Source: Piscinibacter defluvii (GTDB taxonomy: Bacteria > Pseudomonadota > Gammaproteobacteria > Burkholderiales > Burkholderiaceae_C). From it: a stretch of 64,000 nucleotides of DNA. Positions 1 through 9,234 of the stretch are shown here, piece by piece (position 1 is the stretch's first letter; every line of letters starts with the position of its first letter). Both the position numbers and the translations under genes were made by a program. Under the pieces are notes generated by a model. The model did not search any database. It was not told where the DNA came from and saw only the letters and a program-made list of their open reading frames with translations. The DNA lies in contig NZ_RCHJ01000014.1 in NCBI RefSeq assembly GCF_004011805.1, positions 1 to 64,000 of the forward strand, written 5' to 3'.

Positions 1-3000
1 GCGTGCCGCCGGCCACGACGCTGAGGTTGCGGTTGGCGCCTGCGCCCAGTGCGGACAGCGTCAGGTCGTTGGCGTCGCGCAGCGAGACCGCCGCGCCGCT
101 GACGGCGAGTGCGCCGGTGAAGTCGTTGCCGGCGTTGGCCAGCGTGACGTTGCCCCCGGCACCGGCCGCGATGGTGACTGCCTGCGCGCCCGCGGCCTGG
201 GTGATCGCGCCGTTCTGCGTCAGGTTGCCGGTGCTGGTCAGGGTCAGCGTGCCGCTGCCCAGGCTCAGCGTGCCGAGCAGCAGCTCGTTGGCATCCCTGA
301 GCGTGACGGCGTCGCTGCCGAGGCTGCGCAGGCTCACCGCGCCGCGGAAGTCGTTGGCCAGGTCGAGCGAGATCGCCTGGTTGCCGGCGTCGATGCTGAC
401 CGCGCCGGCGCCGGACTGGGTGATCACCCCGCTCTGGCCGATCGGGCCGCCGGCGGTCAGGGTCAGCGACCCGCTGCCCAGGGCCGAGGTGCCGAGCTGC
501 AGCGCGCCGACGCTGTTCAGCGCGACGTCGTTGGCGCCGCTGTTGGCCAGCGCGACACGGCCGCCGAAGCTGTTGTTCGGGTCGGTCAGCGTGATGCTGC
601 CGGCTCCGGCGTCGAAGCGGCTCGTCCCGCCGATCACCAGCGCGCCGGTCTGGCCGATCGCGCCGTCCACGCCGACGTCCAGCGAGTCCACCGCGCTGCC
701 CGCCAGCGTCAAGCCGCCGGTCCCGCGCAGCTGCACGTCGGTGCCGGTCAGCGTCAGCGCGCCCGCGAAGCGGTTGGAGCCGTTGCCCAGGGTGATGGCG
801 TTCGCGCCGGCGTCCAGCGTCACGGCGCCGGCGCCGCTCTGGGTGAGCGCGGCGGCCGGGCTGCTGCCGGCCTGGGTGATCGGCCCGCCGGCGCGCAGCG
901 TCAGGGCGCCGCTGCCGACGTTCACCGCGCCGAGCGCGAGCGCGCCGCTGTCGCTCAGGGTGACGTCGTTGGCGCCGGTGTTGCTCAGCGCGACGCTGCC
1001 CGCGAAGCTGTTGCCGGCGTCGGCCAGCGTGATGCTGCCGGCCCCGGCGCTGAAGCGGTTGGCGCCGCCGGCCGAGGTCGTGACCAGCGCGCCGGTCTGG
1101 CCGATCGCGCCGTCGGCCTCGACCACCAGCGAGCCCACCGTCGAGGCGGCCAGCGAGAGCGCGTTGCTGTCCGCGAGCTGCACCGCGCCGCCGGCCAGCG
1201 TGACGGCACCGCGGAAGTCGTTGCCGGTCGCGCCCAGCGTGATCGGGCTGCCGGCGGCCGCGATCGACACCGCTCCCGCGCCGGTCTGCGTGATCGCACC
1301 GGTCTGCGTGATCGCGCCGCCCGAACTGATCGTGAGGGCGCCGGAGCCGGCGCCGATGCCGCCGATCTGCGTCGCCAGGCTATTCGTCAGCGCGATGTCG
1401 TTGGCACCGCTGTTGGCGAGCGTCACGGCGCCCTGCAGGCGATTGCCCGCCTGGGTCAGCGTGATGGCGTTCGCGCCGCCCTGCACGCGGGTCGTGCCGT
1501 CGACCTGCAGCGAGTCGGTCTGCGTCAGTGCGCTGCCGGCGGTGACGTCGAAGTCGCCGCTGACGACCAGGCGGCCCAGCGCGCCGGCGCCGGTGATCGT
1601 GAGGTCGTGGGTGACGCTGCTGCCGGCGTGGGCGTCGACCTGCGCGCTGGACACCGGGCCGGCGACGAACAGGTCGCGCACCGTGGCGTCGAGCGCCACG
1701 CCGCCGACCGAGAGGCTGGGCGTTGCGCCGAGCGTCAGCCCGTCGGCGCCGCGGGCGAGCTGCGTGCCTGCGCTGGCCGACAGGCTGGTCGGCGCCGCAC
1801 CGGCGCCGACCGCGCCGGCGAAGCGGATTGCGTTGCCGGCCGTCAGCGCGAGCGTCTGGCTGCCGTCGAGCGTGCTGTCGAAGCGGATCGTGCCGCCGCT
1901 GCTGGCGAGTGTCGTCGCGCCGGTGAGCGTGACCGCGCCGCTGTAGGTCTGGTCGCCGCCGGTCGAGATCGTGCCGGTCAACGAGGTCGCGCCGCCGCCG
2001 TCGGCGAGGGCGCCGCTCAGGCTGCCGCTGCCGCTGCGCGTGAAGGCATCGGCGCCGCTGCCGCCGCTCAGGTTGCCGACGCCCTGGACGGTCAGGGCGC
2101 CGACCTCGATCTGGTTCGCCGCCGACAGGGTGAACGAGTGGCCGGCGTTGCTGCCGGTCAGCGTGCTGCTGGTGCCGGTGCTGCCGTCGTTGCCGACCAG
2201 CGTCGTCAGCCCGGTGGAACTGCCGACCACGACGGTCGCGCCGCTGGCCACCGAGCCGTCGGCCAGGCGGAGCTCGAGCGTGCCGGTGCGCCCGGCCAGG
2301 CTCAGGGTGTCGTCGCCGCTGCCGGTGATCGCGCCGTTCAGGCGCGCGCTGCCGGTGAACACGAAGCTGTTGCCGCTGCTGCCGGCGCCGGCGGCGAGGT
2401 TGCCCACACCGTTGAAGGCGACGCCGCCGACCGTCCCGGCGTTGGCGCCGGTCACCGAGAAGGTCTGCGTGCCGGACGCGCCGGTCAGGGTGGTGCTGGT
2501 GCCGCCGGCCACCGTGTCGTTGCCGCGCACCGTGTTGATGCCGCTGAAGCTGCCGACGTCGGTGGCCGTGTTCGTGCCCAGGTCGATCGACACCGCGCCG
2601 CTCTTGGCGCGCAGGTCCAGCGTGTCGCTGCCGGTGCCCCCGGCGAGGGCCTGGATCGTGCCGGCGTCGGCCAGCGTGAAGGTGTCCGCGGCGCTGCCGC
2701 CGCTGAGGCGCCCGACGCCGCTGAACTGCACCGTCGTCGGCCCGGCGTAGCTCAGCTGGCCCTGGTTCGTGTCGTCGATGGTCCAGGTCGTCGCCAGGTC
2801 GGCGCCGAACAGCGTCGTGCCGCCGCCGCTGCTGCCGGGGGTGTCGTTGCCCTCGAGGGTGTCGTTGCCGCCGCTGACGCGCAGGGCCAGCCGGCCGCCC
2901 CAGGCGCCGGCGACGATGCGGTTGGCGCCGGTGCCGCCGCTCAGGTCGGCCGCGTCGATCGCCGACAGGGTGATCGGCGTGGCGCCGTCCAGGCTCAGGC

Positions 3001-5500
3001 TGGCGTCGTCGAGCGTGATCAGTGCCGCGTCCCGGGTCACGCGCAGCGTGTCGTTCGCGCCGGCGCCGCCCGTCGCGCTGACGGACCCGGCGCCGATCGC
3101 TGCCGCGCTGGAGAGGGTCAGCGTGTGGGTGGTCGCGCCGCCGGCCTGCCCGAAGGCCAGCGCCACGCCGGCGCCGCCGGCCGCGAGCGCGTCGTCCAGG
3201 GTCAGGTCGAGCCCGGCGGTCAGCGTGATGTCGGCGTCGTCGCCGTCGGCGTTGTTGCCGTTGCCGGTGCCGTGCGCGCCGCCGGTGGTCGTGATCGCCG
3301 CCGCCTGCAGCGTGCCGCCGGTGGCCGTGAGCGTCACCGCGCCGGCATTGCCGCCACGCGGCCGCGTGCCGTTGCCGCTGGCGTCGCCGCCGTCGCCGCC
3401 GCGGGCATCGATCGCCCCGACCGTGATACCGCCGTTTGCGTTGGCGACGCTGACGCTGCCGCCGGCGCCTCCGCGCCCGCCGGCGTTGTTGCCGCTCGGG
3501 CTGCTCGAGCCGAGCCCGCCGAGCGCCGTGATGTTGCCCAGGCTGACCTGGCGTGCCGTGCTCGGCGCGGCGACCACCACGTCCACCAGGCCGGCGGCAC
3601 CGCCCAGCAAGGCGGTGGTGGAGGATGCCGCGTTGCTGCCGCTGGTGTCGATGGCGCCGACGCTGATCGCCCCGTCGCTGGCGTCGAGGTGCAGGTCGCC
3701 GCCGGCGCGGCCGACGCCGCTGCTGGCCGCCGTGCCGCCGCGGGTGGTGATGCTGCCGGTGGCCAGCGCGCCGCTGGTGCGGATCCAGACGTCGCCGCCA
3801 TTGCGTGCGGCCGTGCCGCCGCCGGTGTCGATCGTGCCGGTGAGGTTGACCGACTCGGCGCGGGTGGTCGGCGGGCCGCTGGTGCTGGCCTCGGTCGCGC
3901 CGGCCACGCGCAACGCGCCGCCGTTCAGGCGAATGTTGCCCGCGCCGGTGACCGGGCCGCTGGTGAAGATGTTCAGCCCGCCGGTGCCGGCGTTCGTGAT
4001 GTCGGCGCCCAGCGCGATGCTGTCGGTGGCGCGCAGGGTCAGCGAGGAGGCGGAGTTCCAGTCGGTGAGGTCGGACTCGAAGCTGATGGTGGACGCACCG
4101 GCGCTCGTGCCCGCGGTGGCGTCGACGGTCACGTCGGTGCTCTGCAGCGCGTTGCGCAGCGTCGTGACGCTCAGCGTCGAGGTGGCGGAATCGCTCGTGA
4201 AGACCGGGCCGGCGCTGATGTCGGTGCTGCTGTCGGTGATGCGGATCGCCGACGGGTCGAGCAGCAGCGTGCCGCGCCGGCCCTGCGGCGCCCGGGTGTC
4301 GACCGTGCCGGCGAAGGCGAGCGACTGCCGGCCCGACACCTCGACCTGCCCGCCGTTGCCGCCGGCGCTGCCGCCGCGGGCATCGATGTGGCCGTAGTAG
4401 CGCGTCGTCTGGTCGGACCAGACCACCGCCTTGCCGGCGTCGCCGGCGTCGAGCGCGCTGACGTCGATGGCGGCCGCCGCGTCGACGTGCACCTGGGCGG
4501 CGTTGCGCAGCGTGCCCTGGCCGTGCAGGTCGCCGCCCACGAGCACGCTGCCGCCGCCGGAGCCGCCGCGGGCGTCCAGCCGGGTTCCTGCGTCGAGCAG
4601 CACCTTGTCGCCGGTGACCTCGACCTGGCCGCCCCGCGCCGCACCGGAGACGTCGACCGTGCCGGCCAGGCGCGTGACTCCGGCATCGCCACCGTCGATC
4701 ACGACACGGCCGTCGCGCACGCCGAGGCCGCGCGCCTGCACGATGCCGGCCATGTTCAGCACCGTGTCGGCAAAGCGGCCGCGCGCCGCGGCGCGCAACT
4801 CGACGCTGCCGCCGTCGGCCTGGATGCGGCCGAGCTGGGCGAGCCGGTTGGAGGCCTCGGTCGCGCTGGCCTCGAAGAAGATCAGCCCGTCGCCCTCGAC
4901 GTCGACCAGCACCTTCTGCGCCGCGGCGAGGCCGACCCGTCCGCCGCTGGCCTGGATCGTGCCGACGTTGCTCACCTGCGGCGCGACCAGCGCGACGCTG
5001 CCGCCCGGTGCGTCGATCGTGCCCTCGTTGCGCACCGCGCCGCGCGGGCCGTCGCTGATCAGCAGGTAGCGGCCGGCCTCGAAATCGGCGTTGGACAGGC
5101 TGAGCGAGGACGCCACCAGGCCGCCCACGTCGATGCGCGCGCTGGCGCCGAACACGATGCCGTTCGGGTTGAGCAGGAAGATCCGGCCGTTGGACTGGAT
5201 CTGGCCGAAGATCCGCGACGGATCGTTGCCGGTCACCCGGTTCAGCAGCACCGCGCTGGCGGAGGGCTGGTCGAAGCGCACGCGCTCGCCGGACGCCAGG
5301 GAGAAGCTGGTCCAGTCGACGATGCCGCGCGTGCTGCCCTGCCTGACGATCTGCAGCGTGGTGCTCGGCGAGCTGATCGACACCTGGCCGCTGACCACGG
5401 TCGCGCCCTGCGGCAGCGCATGGGCCGGGCCGGCGAGCGCCAGGCACGCGGCCAGGCCGACCGGGTGCAGGCGGGGCAGGGCGCGTCGGGGCTGTTTCAT
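1..5500 (-). CDS. TpsA-type filamentous hemagglutinin-like exoprotein (partial, 3' end beyond window)
   Basis: Reading from ATG at 5500 to the window edge gives at least 1833 residues without a stop. A short signal peptide (about residues 1-28, ending PAHA) leads into a haemagglutination-activity (TPS) domain at about residues 29-145. That domain contains the signature FLLNPNGIVFG, which marks proteins recognised by the POTRA domains of their TpsB partner. The rest is low-complexity Gly/Ala/Ser/Thr/Asn/Asp beta-helix-like sequence. It includes GGxGxD-like motifs (roughly 2040-3080) and three long repeats near the window edge. It lies 31 bases downstream of the tpsB gene, so one operon. Predicted role: secreted adhesin or contact-dependent toxin stalk. 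The C-terminus, which would decide between these, is not in the window. Confidence 0.9.
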   Translation of the reverse strand, partial: MKQPRRALPRLHPVGLAACLALAGPAHALPQGATVVSGQVSISSPSTTLQIVRQGSTRGIVDWTSFSLASGERVRFDQPSASAVLLNRVTGNDPSRIFGQIQSNGRIFLLNPNGIVFGASARIDVGGLVASSLSLSNADFEAGRYLLISDGPRGAVRNEGTIDAPGGSVALVAPQVSNVGTIQASGGRVGLAAAQKVLVDVEGDGLIFFEASATEASNRLAQLGRIQADGGSVELRAAARGRFADTVLNMAGIVQARGLGVRDGRVVIDGGDAGVTRLAGTVDVSGAARGGQVEVTGDKVLLDAGTRLDARGGSGGGSVLVGGDLHGQGTLRNAAQVHVDAAAAIDVSALDAGDAGKAVVWSDQTTRYYGHIDARGGSAGGNGGQVEVSGRQSLAFAGTVDTRAPQGRRGTLLLDPSAIRITDSSTDISAGPVFTSDSATSTLSVTTLRNALQSTDVTVDATAGTSAGASTISFESDLTDWNSASSLTLRATDSIALGADITNAGTGGLNIFTSGPVTGAGNIRLNGGALRVAGATEASTSGPPTTRAESVNLTGTIDTGGGTAARNGGDVWIRTSGALATGSITTRGGTAASSGVGRAGGDLHLDASDGAISVGAIDTSGSNAASSTTALLGGAAGLVDVVVAAPSTARQVSLGNITALGGLGSSSPSGNNAGGRGGAGGSVSVANANGGITVGAIDARGGDGGDASGNGTRPRGGNAGAVTLTATGGTLQAAAITTTGGAHGTGNGNNADGDDADITLTAGLDLTLDDALAAGGAGVALAFGQAGGATTHTLTLSSAAAIGAGSVSATGGAGANDTLRVTRDAALITLDDASLSLDGATPITLSAIDAADLSGGTGANRIVAGAWGGRLALRVSGGNDTLEGNDTPGSSGGGTTLFGADLATTWTIDDTNQGQLSYAGPTTVQFSGVGRLSGGSAADTFTLADAGTIQALAGGTGSDTLDLRAKSGAVSIDLGTNTATDVGSFSGINTVRGNDTVAGGTSTTLTGASGTQTFSVTGANAGTVGGVAFNGVGNLAAGAGSSGNSFVFTGSARLNGAITGSGDDTLSLAGRTGTLELRLADGSVASGATVVVGSSTGLTTLVGNDGSTGTSSTLTGSNAGHSFTLSAANQIEVGALTVQGVGNLSGGSGADAFTRSGSGSLSGALADGGGATSLTGTISTGGDQTYSGAVTLTGATTLASSGGTIRFDSTLDGSQTLALTAGNAIRFAGAVGAGAAPTSLSASAGTQLARGADGLTLGATPSLSVGGVALDATVRDLFVAGPVSSAQVDAHAGSSVTHDLTITGAGALGRLVVSGDFDVTAGSALTQTDSLQVDGTTRVQGGANAITLTQAGNRLQGAVTLANSGANDIALTNSLATQIGGIGAGSGALTISSGGAITQTGAITQTGAGAVSIAAAGSPITLGATGNDFRGAVTLAGGAVQLADSNALSLAASTVGSLVVEADGAIGQTGALVTTSAGGANRFSAGAGSITLADAGNSFAGSVALSNTGANDVTLSDSGALALGAVNVGSGALTLRAGGPITQAGSSPAAALTQSGAGAVTLDAGANAITLGNGSNRFAGALTLTGTDVQLRGTGGLTLAGSAVDSLDVGVDGAIGQTGALVIGGTSRFDAGAGSITLTDPNNSFGGRVALANSGANDVALNSVGALQLGTSALGSGSLTLTAGGPIGQSGVITQSGAGAVSIDAGNQAISLDLANDFRGAVSLRSLGSDAVTLRDANELLLGTLSLGSGTLTLTSTGNLTQNGAITQAAGAQAVTIAAGAGGNVTLANAGNDFTGALAVSGAAVSLRDANDLTLSALGAGANRNLSVVAGGT
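300..1480 (-). repeat. About 438-bp tandem coding repeats in tpsA
   Basis: Three consecutive copies of a roughly 146-residue unit are visible in the TpsA frame. The shared segment GSITLxDxxNSFxGxVAL is encoded near 605, 1040 and (degenerate) 1475. The first two copies are exactly 438 bases apart and the third is about 432 bases away. Each unit contains two related half-units with recurring GAITQTGAGAVSI-like text. This is the usual architecture of a right-handed beta-helix stalk and not a mobile repeat. Confidence 0.75.
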
Positions 5501-5531
5501 CGCTGTCTCCGCGAGCTTGCGGTGGGCCCGG

Positions 5532-7256
5532 TCAGAAGGTCTTGTTGCCGATCAGGTAGACCCGCGGCTTGCGCTCGCGGGTGTCCGCCTCCGCCTTGCC
5601 GCCGCTCGGCCAGGCGAGGTAGCCGCGCAGCGCGAAGTCGTTCGCGCGGTCCCACACGGTGCCGATCCCCCAGCCGCTGAAGGACTTGCTGTTGTCCGGC
5701 GGCGCGCTGCTGTCGACCGGCTCGGCCGGCCTGGCCCGCACCCGGATGTTCCCGGCGTCGACGAAGGCACTGAACACCAGCTCGCGCGAGAGGCGGCCGA
5801 ACCAGCTCTCCGGCGGCAGGAAACGCAGCTCGAGCGAGCCGACCACGCCGCTGTCGCCGGTGCCCTCGCCCGGCGCGAAGGCGCGCACCCGGTCCGGGCC
5901 GCCGAGCTGGAACTGCTCGGTGCTGTCGAGGTTGTCGCGCGCGAACTGGGCCTTCAGGCTGGCGTACAGCAGCAGGCGGTTGTCGATCAGGTTCTGCATC
6001 CGCGCCAGGTTCATGCGCAGGTGCGAGAAGCTCGCGGGCAGCTCGGACGATCGGCGCGGCGAGTCCAGGCGCCCGTGCACCAGCGCCAGCTCGAAGGTGT
6101 TGACGCCACCGGTCAGCAAGTCGTCGCGCGCGTCGCCGGACAGCGAGACCTGCAGGTTGTCGACCTGCTTGCGGGTCGAGCTGAGCGCCAGGTCGACGCG
6201 GTCGACGTAGCGCTTGGCATCCAGCGACAGCAGCCCGAACAGGTTCAGGTTGCGCGAGCGCACCACCGGGTACAGCGCATAGGCGGTGAAGGTCGACGCA
6301 CGCCCGTTCAGCCCGAGCGGCAGCTCGTCCTTGTCGAGTTCGTAGCGCACCAGCGACAGCGAGGTGCCGAGCTTGAGGCCGTCCGAGCCGACCGGGAGCG
6401 TGTAGCCGGCCAGCCCGAACACCAGCCCGCGGGTCGAGGTGGACAGCAGGTTGAGCACCAGGCCGTCGCCGCGGCCGAACGGGCTGTTGAAGGTGCCGAG
6501 CCAGCTGCCGCGCAGCGTGCCCGAGTATCGCGAGCCGAGCGTGTCGGCCTCGACGCGCTGCGTCAGCGGCGCCTCGGGCTGGGGCGTCACCACCAGCGAG
6601 GCGGTGCCGGGCGTGCGCCCGGCGCGCACCTCGAAGCGCGCCGTCAGTCCGCGCAGGTCGTTGACCAGGAAGACCACGCGCTCGACGTCGCGCACGTGCA
6701 GGATCTCGCCCGGCTTGAGCCGCGCCAGGTAGGCCTCGACCACCTCGCGGCGCACCGGCATGCCCTCGGGCCAGTCGAGCACGACCTCGTCGAGCCGTCC
6801 CTCGAGCACCGCGATGCGCACCCGGCCACCCTCGGGCGACTGCTCGGGCAGGTAGGCGTAGCCGAGGTAGTAGCCGAGGTCGCGCTGCAGGAAGCGCGTG
6901 ACCTGCGCCGCGGCGTCGACCAGGTCTTCGTAGCTGCGGCCCGGGCCGACGTAGGCGGCGGTCAGCGCCGGCAGCGCCGCGCGCAGGGCGGCCGGTGCCG
7001 TGTCGTCGACGACATAGGCCGACACGTCCAGCCTGACCTCGTCGGCCGGCTTGCCGAGCTCGCGCGGCGCCGGCCGCTCGGGCGGCGGCGGGCCGTCGGG
7101 CCGCGCCAGCGGCGGCCGCGGGCGCAATTGGTCCGGCGTGGGCACCGCGCCCGCCGGCGGGGGCGCTGGGTCGGCGGTCGCGGCATGCAGCGGGAGCGGC
7201 AGCGCGAGCGCGGCCAGCAGGAGGCCACCGACGCGCCAGCCACGTTCCAGGTCCAT
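5532..7256 (-). CDS. TpsB/FhaC/ShlB-type outer-membrane transporter
   Basis: This 574-residue protein translocates the downstream TpsA protein across the outer membrane. Residues 1-25 form a signal peptide (ends LPLHA). A proline-rich linker follows, then a POTRA_2-like domain at about 74-155 and a second POTRA region to about 230. The remainder is a ShlB-type 16-strand beta-barrel with alternating hydrophobic residues. The final residue is Phe (GNKTF), the classical Bam recognition end of outer-membrane barrels. Its length is normal for the family (about 550-600). It is the first gene of the tpsB-tpsA unit and diverges from the T6SS operon across 272 bases. Family assignment is firm; the substrate is inferred from adjacency. 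Confidence 0.93.
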   Translation of the reverse strand: MDLERGWRVGGLLLAALALPLPLHAATADPAPPPAGAVPTPDQLRPRPPLARPDGPPPPERPAPRELGKPADEVRLDVSAYVVDDTAPAALRAALPALTAAYVGPGRSYEDLVDAAAQVTRFLQRDLGYYLGYAYLPEQSPEGGRVRIAVLEGRLDEVVLDWPEGMPVRREVVEAYLARLKPGEILHVRDVERVVFLVNDLRGLTARFEVRAGRTPGTASLVVTPQPEAPLTQRVEADTLGSRYSGTLRGSWLGTFNSPFGRGDGLVLNLLSTSTRGLVFGLAGYTLPVGSDGLKLGTSLSLVRYELDKDELPLGLNGRASTFTAYALYPVVRSRNLNLFGLLSLDAKRYVDRVDLALSSTRKQVDNLQVSLSGDARDDLLTGGVNTFELALVHGRLDSPRRSSELPASFSHLRMNLARMQNLIDNRLLLYASLKAQFARDNLDSTEQFQLGGPDRVRAFAPGEGTGDSGVVGSLELRFLPPESWFGRLSRELVFSAFVDAGNIRVRARPAEPVDSSAPPDNSKSFSGWGIGTVWDRANDFALRGYLAWPSGGKAEADTRERKPRVYLIGNKTF

Positions 7257-7422
7257 GCCGAGCCCGCCCCAAGCTCCGCGAACCCCCCGGCCCGCGATGC
7301 CGCGAGCGTAACGCGCGCCGCCGGGCCCCGCATTGAGCGGCGTCGCGTCCGCACCACCCCATCCCGCGTTGCGGGGATCCGCAAGGATCTGGCGCGCGGA
7401 CGCGACTCGTGCCCGTGTTCAC

Positions 7423-7450
7423 TTGACGAGTGCCGAGCCCGCGCTATACA
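7423..7450 (+). promoter_or_regulatory. Sigma-70-like promoter of the first T6SS operon
   Basis: TTGACG (7423-7428) and TATACA (7445-7450) are separated by 16 bases, five of six and five of six matches to consensus. Transcription would begin near 7457, giving a leader of about 70 bases before tssA at 7529. No sigma-54 type promoter was seen in the 272-base divergent region shared with tpsB. Confidence 0.6.
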
Positions 7451-7528
7451 ACCCACCGTCCCACCGGGGCGGCACCGCGTCCGTCGGCCGTCGCCCCGCG
7501 CCAATGAACCCTGCCGCAGAACACGAGA

Positions 7529-8623
7529 ATGGATGACGAGACCGGGTTGGAGGGTGACGAGCGAGCCTCCGTCGATGCGTGGCTCGAGCCCCTGGGCGAC
7601 CCGCCTTGCGGCGACGACCTGGAATGGGACAACGATTTCCTCGAGATGTCTCAGGCCGCGGTCGGCAAGCCCGGCACGCAGTTCAACAACGACTCCGACG
7701 CGAAGCCGCCCGATTGGCGTGCCGTCAGGCGCCTGGCCGAGGGCCTGTTCGAGCGCTCGCGCGACCTGCGCATCGCGGTCTACTGGGCGCGTGCCCTGGT
7801 GCACCTCGAAGGCGCCCGCACCCTGGTGGCCAGCATGCGCCTGGTGCACGGCCTGCTGGAGCGTTACTGGGACGACCTGCACCCGCGGCTGGACGACGGT
7901 GACGCCTACGCGCGCGTCAATGCGCTGAACGACATGGCCGGCGCGGCCGGGCTGATCGGCGACCTGCGCCAGTCCAGCATCGTGTCCGGGCGCGGTTATG
8001 GCGAACTGCGCGGCCGCGAACTCGAGATCGCGCTGGGCATGCTCGAGCCGCGCGAGGGCGAGGCGGCGATGTCCACCGCGCAGCTCGAGCACCTGCTCGC
8101 CGACGCCGTGGGCGAGGATCCGACGCTGCGCCACTTCGCCGGCGCCGTCGTCGCGCGCATCGAGCAGATCGACGCGCTGATGCAGGAGAAGGTCGGCTAC
8201 GGCAATGCGCCCGAGCTCGGCACGCTGAAGTCGCTGCTGTCGGGGCTGCAGGGCTTGATGCCGGCCGACGCCGCCGAGGAGCCTCCGGCCGACGAGGGCG
8301 CCGGCACCGAGGTCGGCGACGGCAGCGCCGCCGACGAGGCGCCCGCGGCGGCCACGCCGCGCCGCGGGGGCGCCCGCGGCGGCGGCCTGCCGGGCAGCAT
8401 CGAGACGCGCGAGGACGCGCTGCGGGCAATCGACCTGGTCTGCGCCTACCTGGAGCGCACCGAGCCGACCAACCCGGCCCAGTTCTTCCTGCGCCGCGCG
8501 CGCAAGCTCGTCGACAAGAACTTCATCGAACTCGTGCGCGAGCTCGCGCCGGACTCCCTCGAGCAGGTGGCCAAGATCATGGGGGTGTCCACCGACGAGT
8601 ATTCGTCCGGCAGTTCGTACTGA
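7529..8623 (+). CDS. tssA: T6SS baseplate/sheath-assembly protein TssA
   Basis: The 364-residue protein carries the ImpA N-terminal domain (about residues 14-130, with the PxGxDLEWDxDFLEM region) that defines TssA. TssA binds the baseplate and then rides on the distal end of the growing sheath and tube. An acidic/alanine linker (about 245-290) separates it from a short C-terminal domain of the VasJ-like class. That domain (from about 295, RAIDLVCAYLERTEPTNPAQ) is conserved in short TssA proteins. The ATG at 7529 follows a weak ribosome site. It is the first gene of the plus-strand T6SS block and probably lies just behind the promoter at 7423. Confidence 0.93.
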   Translation: MDDETGLEGDERASVDAWLEPLGDPPCGDDLEWDNDFLEMSQAAVGKPGTQFNNDSDAKPPDWRAVRRLAEGLFERSRDLRIAVYWARALVHLEGARTLVASMRLVHGLLERYWDDLHPRLDDGDAYARVNALNDMAGAAGLIGDLRQSSIVSGRGYGELRGRELEIALGMLEPREGEAAMSTAQLEHLLADAVGEDPTLRHFAGAVVARIEQIDALMQEKVGYGNAPELGTLKSLLSGLQGLMPADAAEEPPADEGAGTEVGDGSAADEAPAAATPRRGGARGGGLPGSIETREDALRAIDLVCAYLERTEPTNPAQFFLRRARKLVDKNFIELVRELAPDSLEQVAKIMGVSTDEYSSGSSY

Positions 8624-8706
8624 AGAATTGATGGCAAGATTCTCCGTTCGTTGACGAGGCCGTTCCGGAGCGCCGCGGCGCTTCGATCCATTCCGAGGAG
8701 CCAGCC

Positions 8707-9201
8707 ATGGGCAGCAGTCAGAAATTCATCGCGCGCAACCGTGCGCCCCGCGTGCAGATCGAGTACGACGTCGAGTTGTACGGCGCCGAGAAGAAGGTGC
8801 AGCTGCCCTTCGTGATGGGCGTGATGGCCGACCTGAGCGGCAAGCCGGCCGAGGCGCTGCCGGGCGTGGCCGACCGCAAGTTCCTCGAGATCGACGTCGA
8901 CAACTTCGACTCGCGCCTGAAGTCGATGAAGCCGCGCGTCGCGTTCTCGGTGCCCAACACGCTGACCGGCGAGGGCAACCTCTCGGTGGACGTGACCTTC
9001 GAGAGCATGGACGACTTCTCCCCGGCGGCCGTGGCGCGCAAGGTCGAGGGGCTGAACAAGCTGCTCGAGGCGCGCCAGCAGCTCTCCAACCTGATCACCT
9101 ACATGGACGGCAAGAGCGGAGCGGAGGAACTGATCGCCAAGGTGCTGGCCGATCCGGCGCTGCTGTCCTCGCTGACGGCCGAGGCCAAGCCGCAGGAATG
9201 A
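8707..9201 (+). CDS. tssB: T6SS contractile sheath small subunit TssB (VipA)
   Basis: The 164-residue protein matches TssB throughout: N-terminal strand VQIEYDVELYG, core LPFVMGVMADLSG, and helix VEGLNKLLEARQQLSNL before a short C-terminal tail. TssB and TssC interlace to form the sheath around the Hcp tube. Length is typical (about 160-170). The GAGGAG site just upstream of 8707 is strong. It is followed after 33 bases by tssC. The intact first strand is worth noting because the fusion paralogue at 38988 lacks it. Confidence 0.97.
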   Translation: MGSSQKFIARNRAPRVQIEYDVELYGAEKKVQLPFVMGVMADLSGKPAEALPGVADRKFLEIDVDNFDSRLKSMKPRVAFSVPNTLTGEGNLSVDVTFESMDDFSPAAVARKVEGLNKLLEARQQLSNLITYMDGKSGAEELIAKVLADPALLSSLTAEAKPQE

Positions 9202-9234
9202 GTCGCGGGTCCACCCTGAACCGGAGCAACACCA

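Noticed and set aside
300-1480. Repeats near the left edge considered as CRISPR or mobile repeats
   Set aside because: The period is 438 bases and in frame with TpsA; spacers and short direct repeats are absent.
1380-5447. 1355-residue minus-strand frame rich in Arg/Gln/His
   Set aside because: It is a shifted-frame shadow of tpsA; the true frame starts at 5500 with a signal peptide and TPS domain.
3-5680. Long plus-strand open frames (647, 1357 and others) opposite tpsA
   Set aside because: They are antisense shadows of the TpsA frame in GC-rich repetitive DNA, with Pro/Ser/Ala or Arg/Gly composition and no domain.
7257-7528. Sigma-54 promoter for the T6SS
   Set aside because: No TGGCAC-N5-TTGC match was found on either strand; a sigma-70-like promoter fits better.
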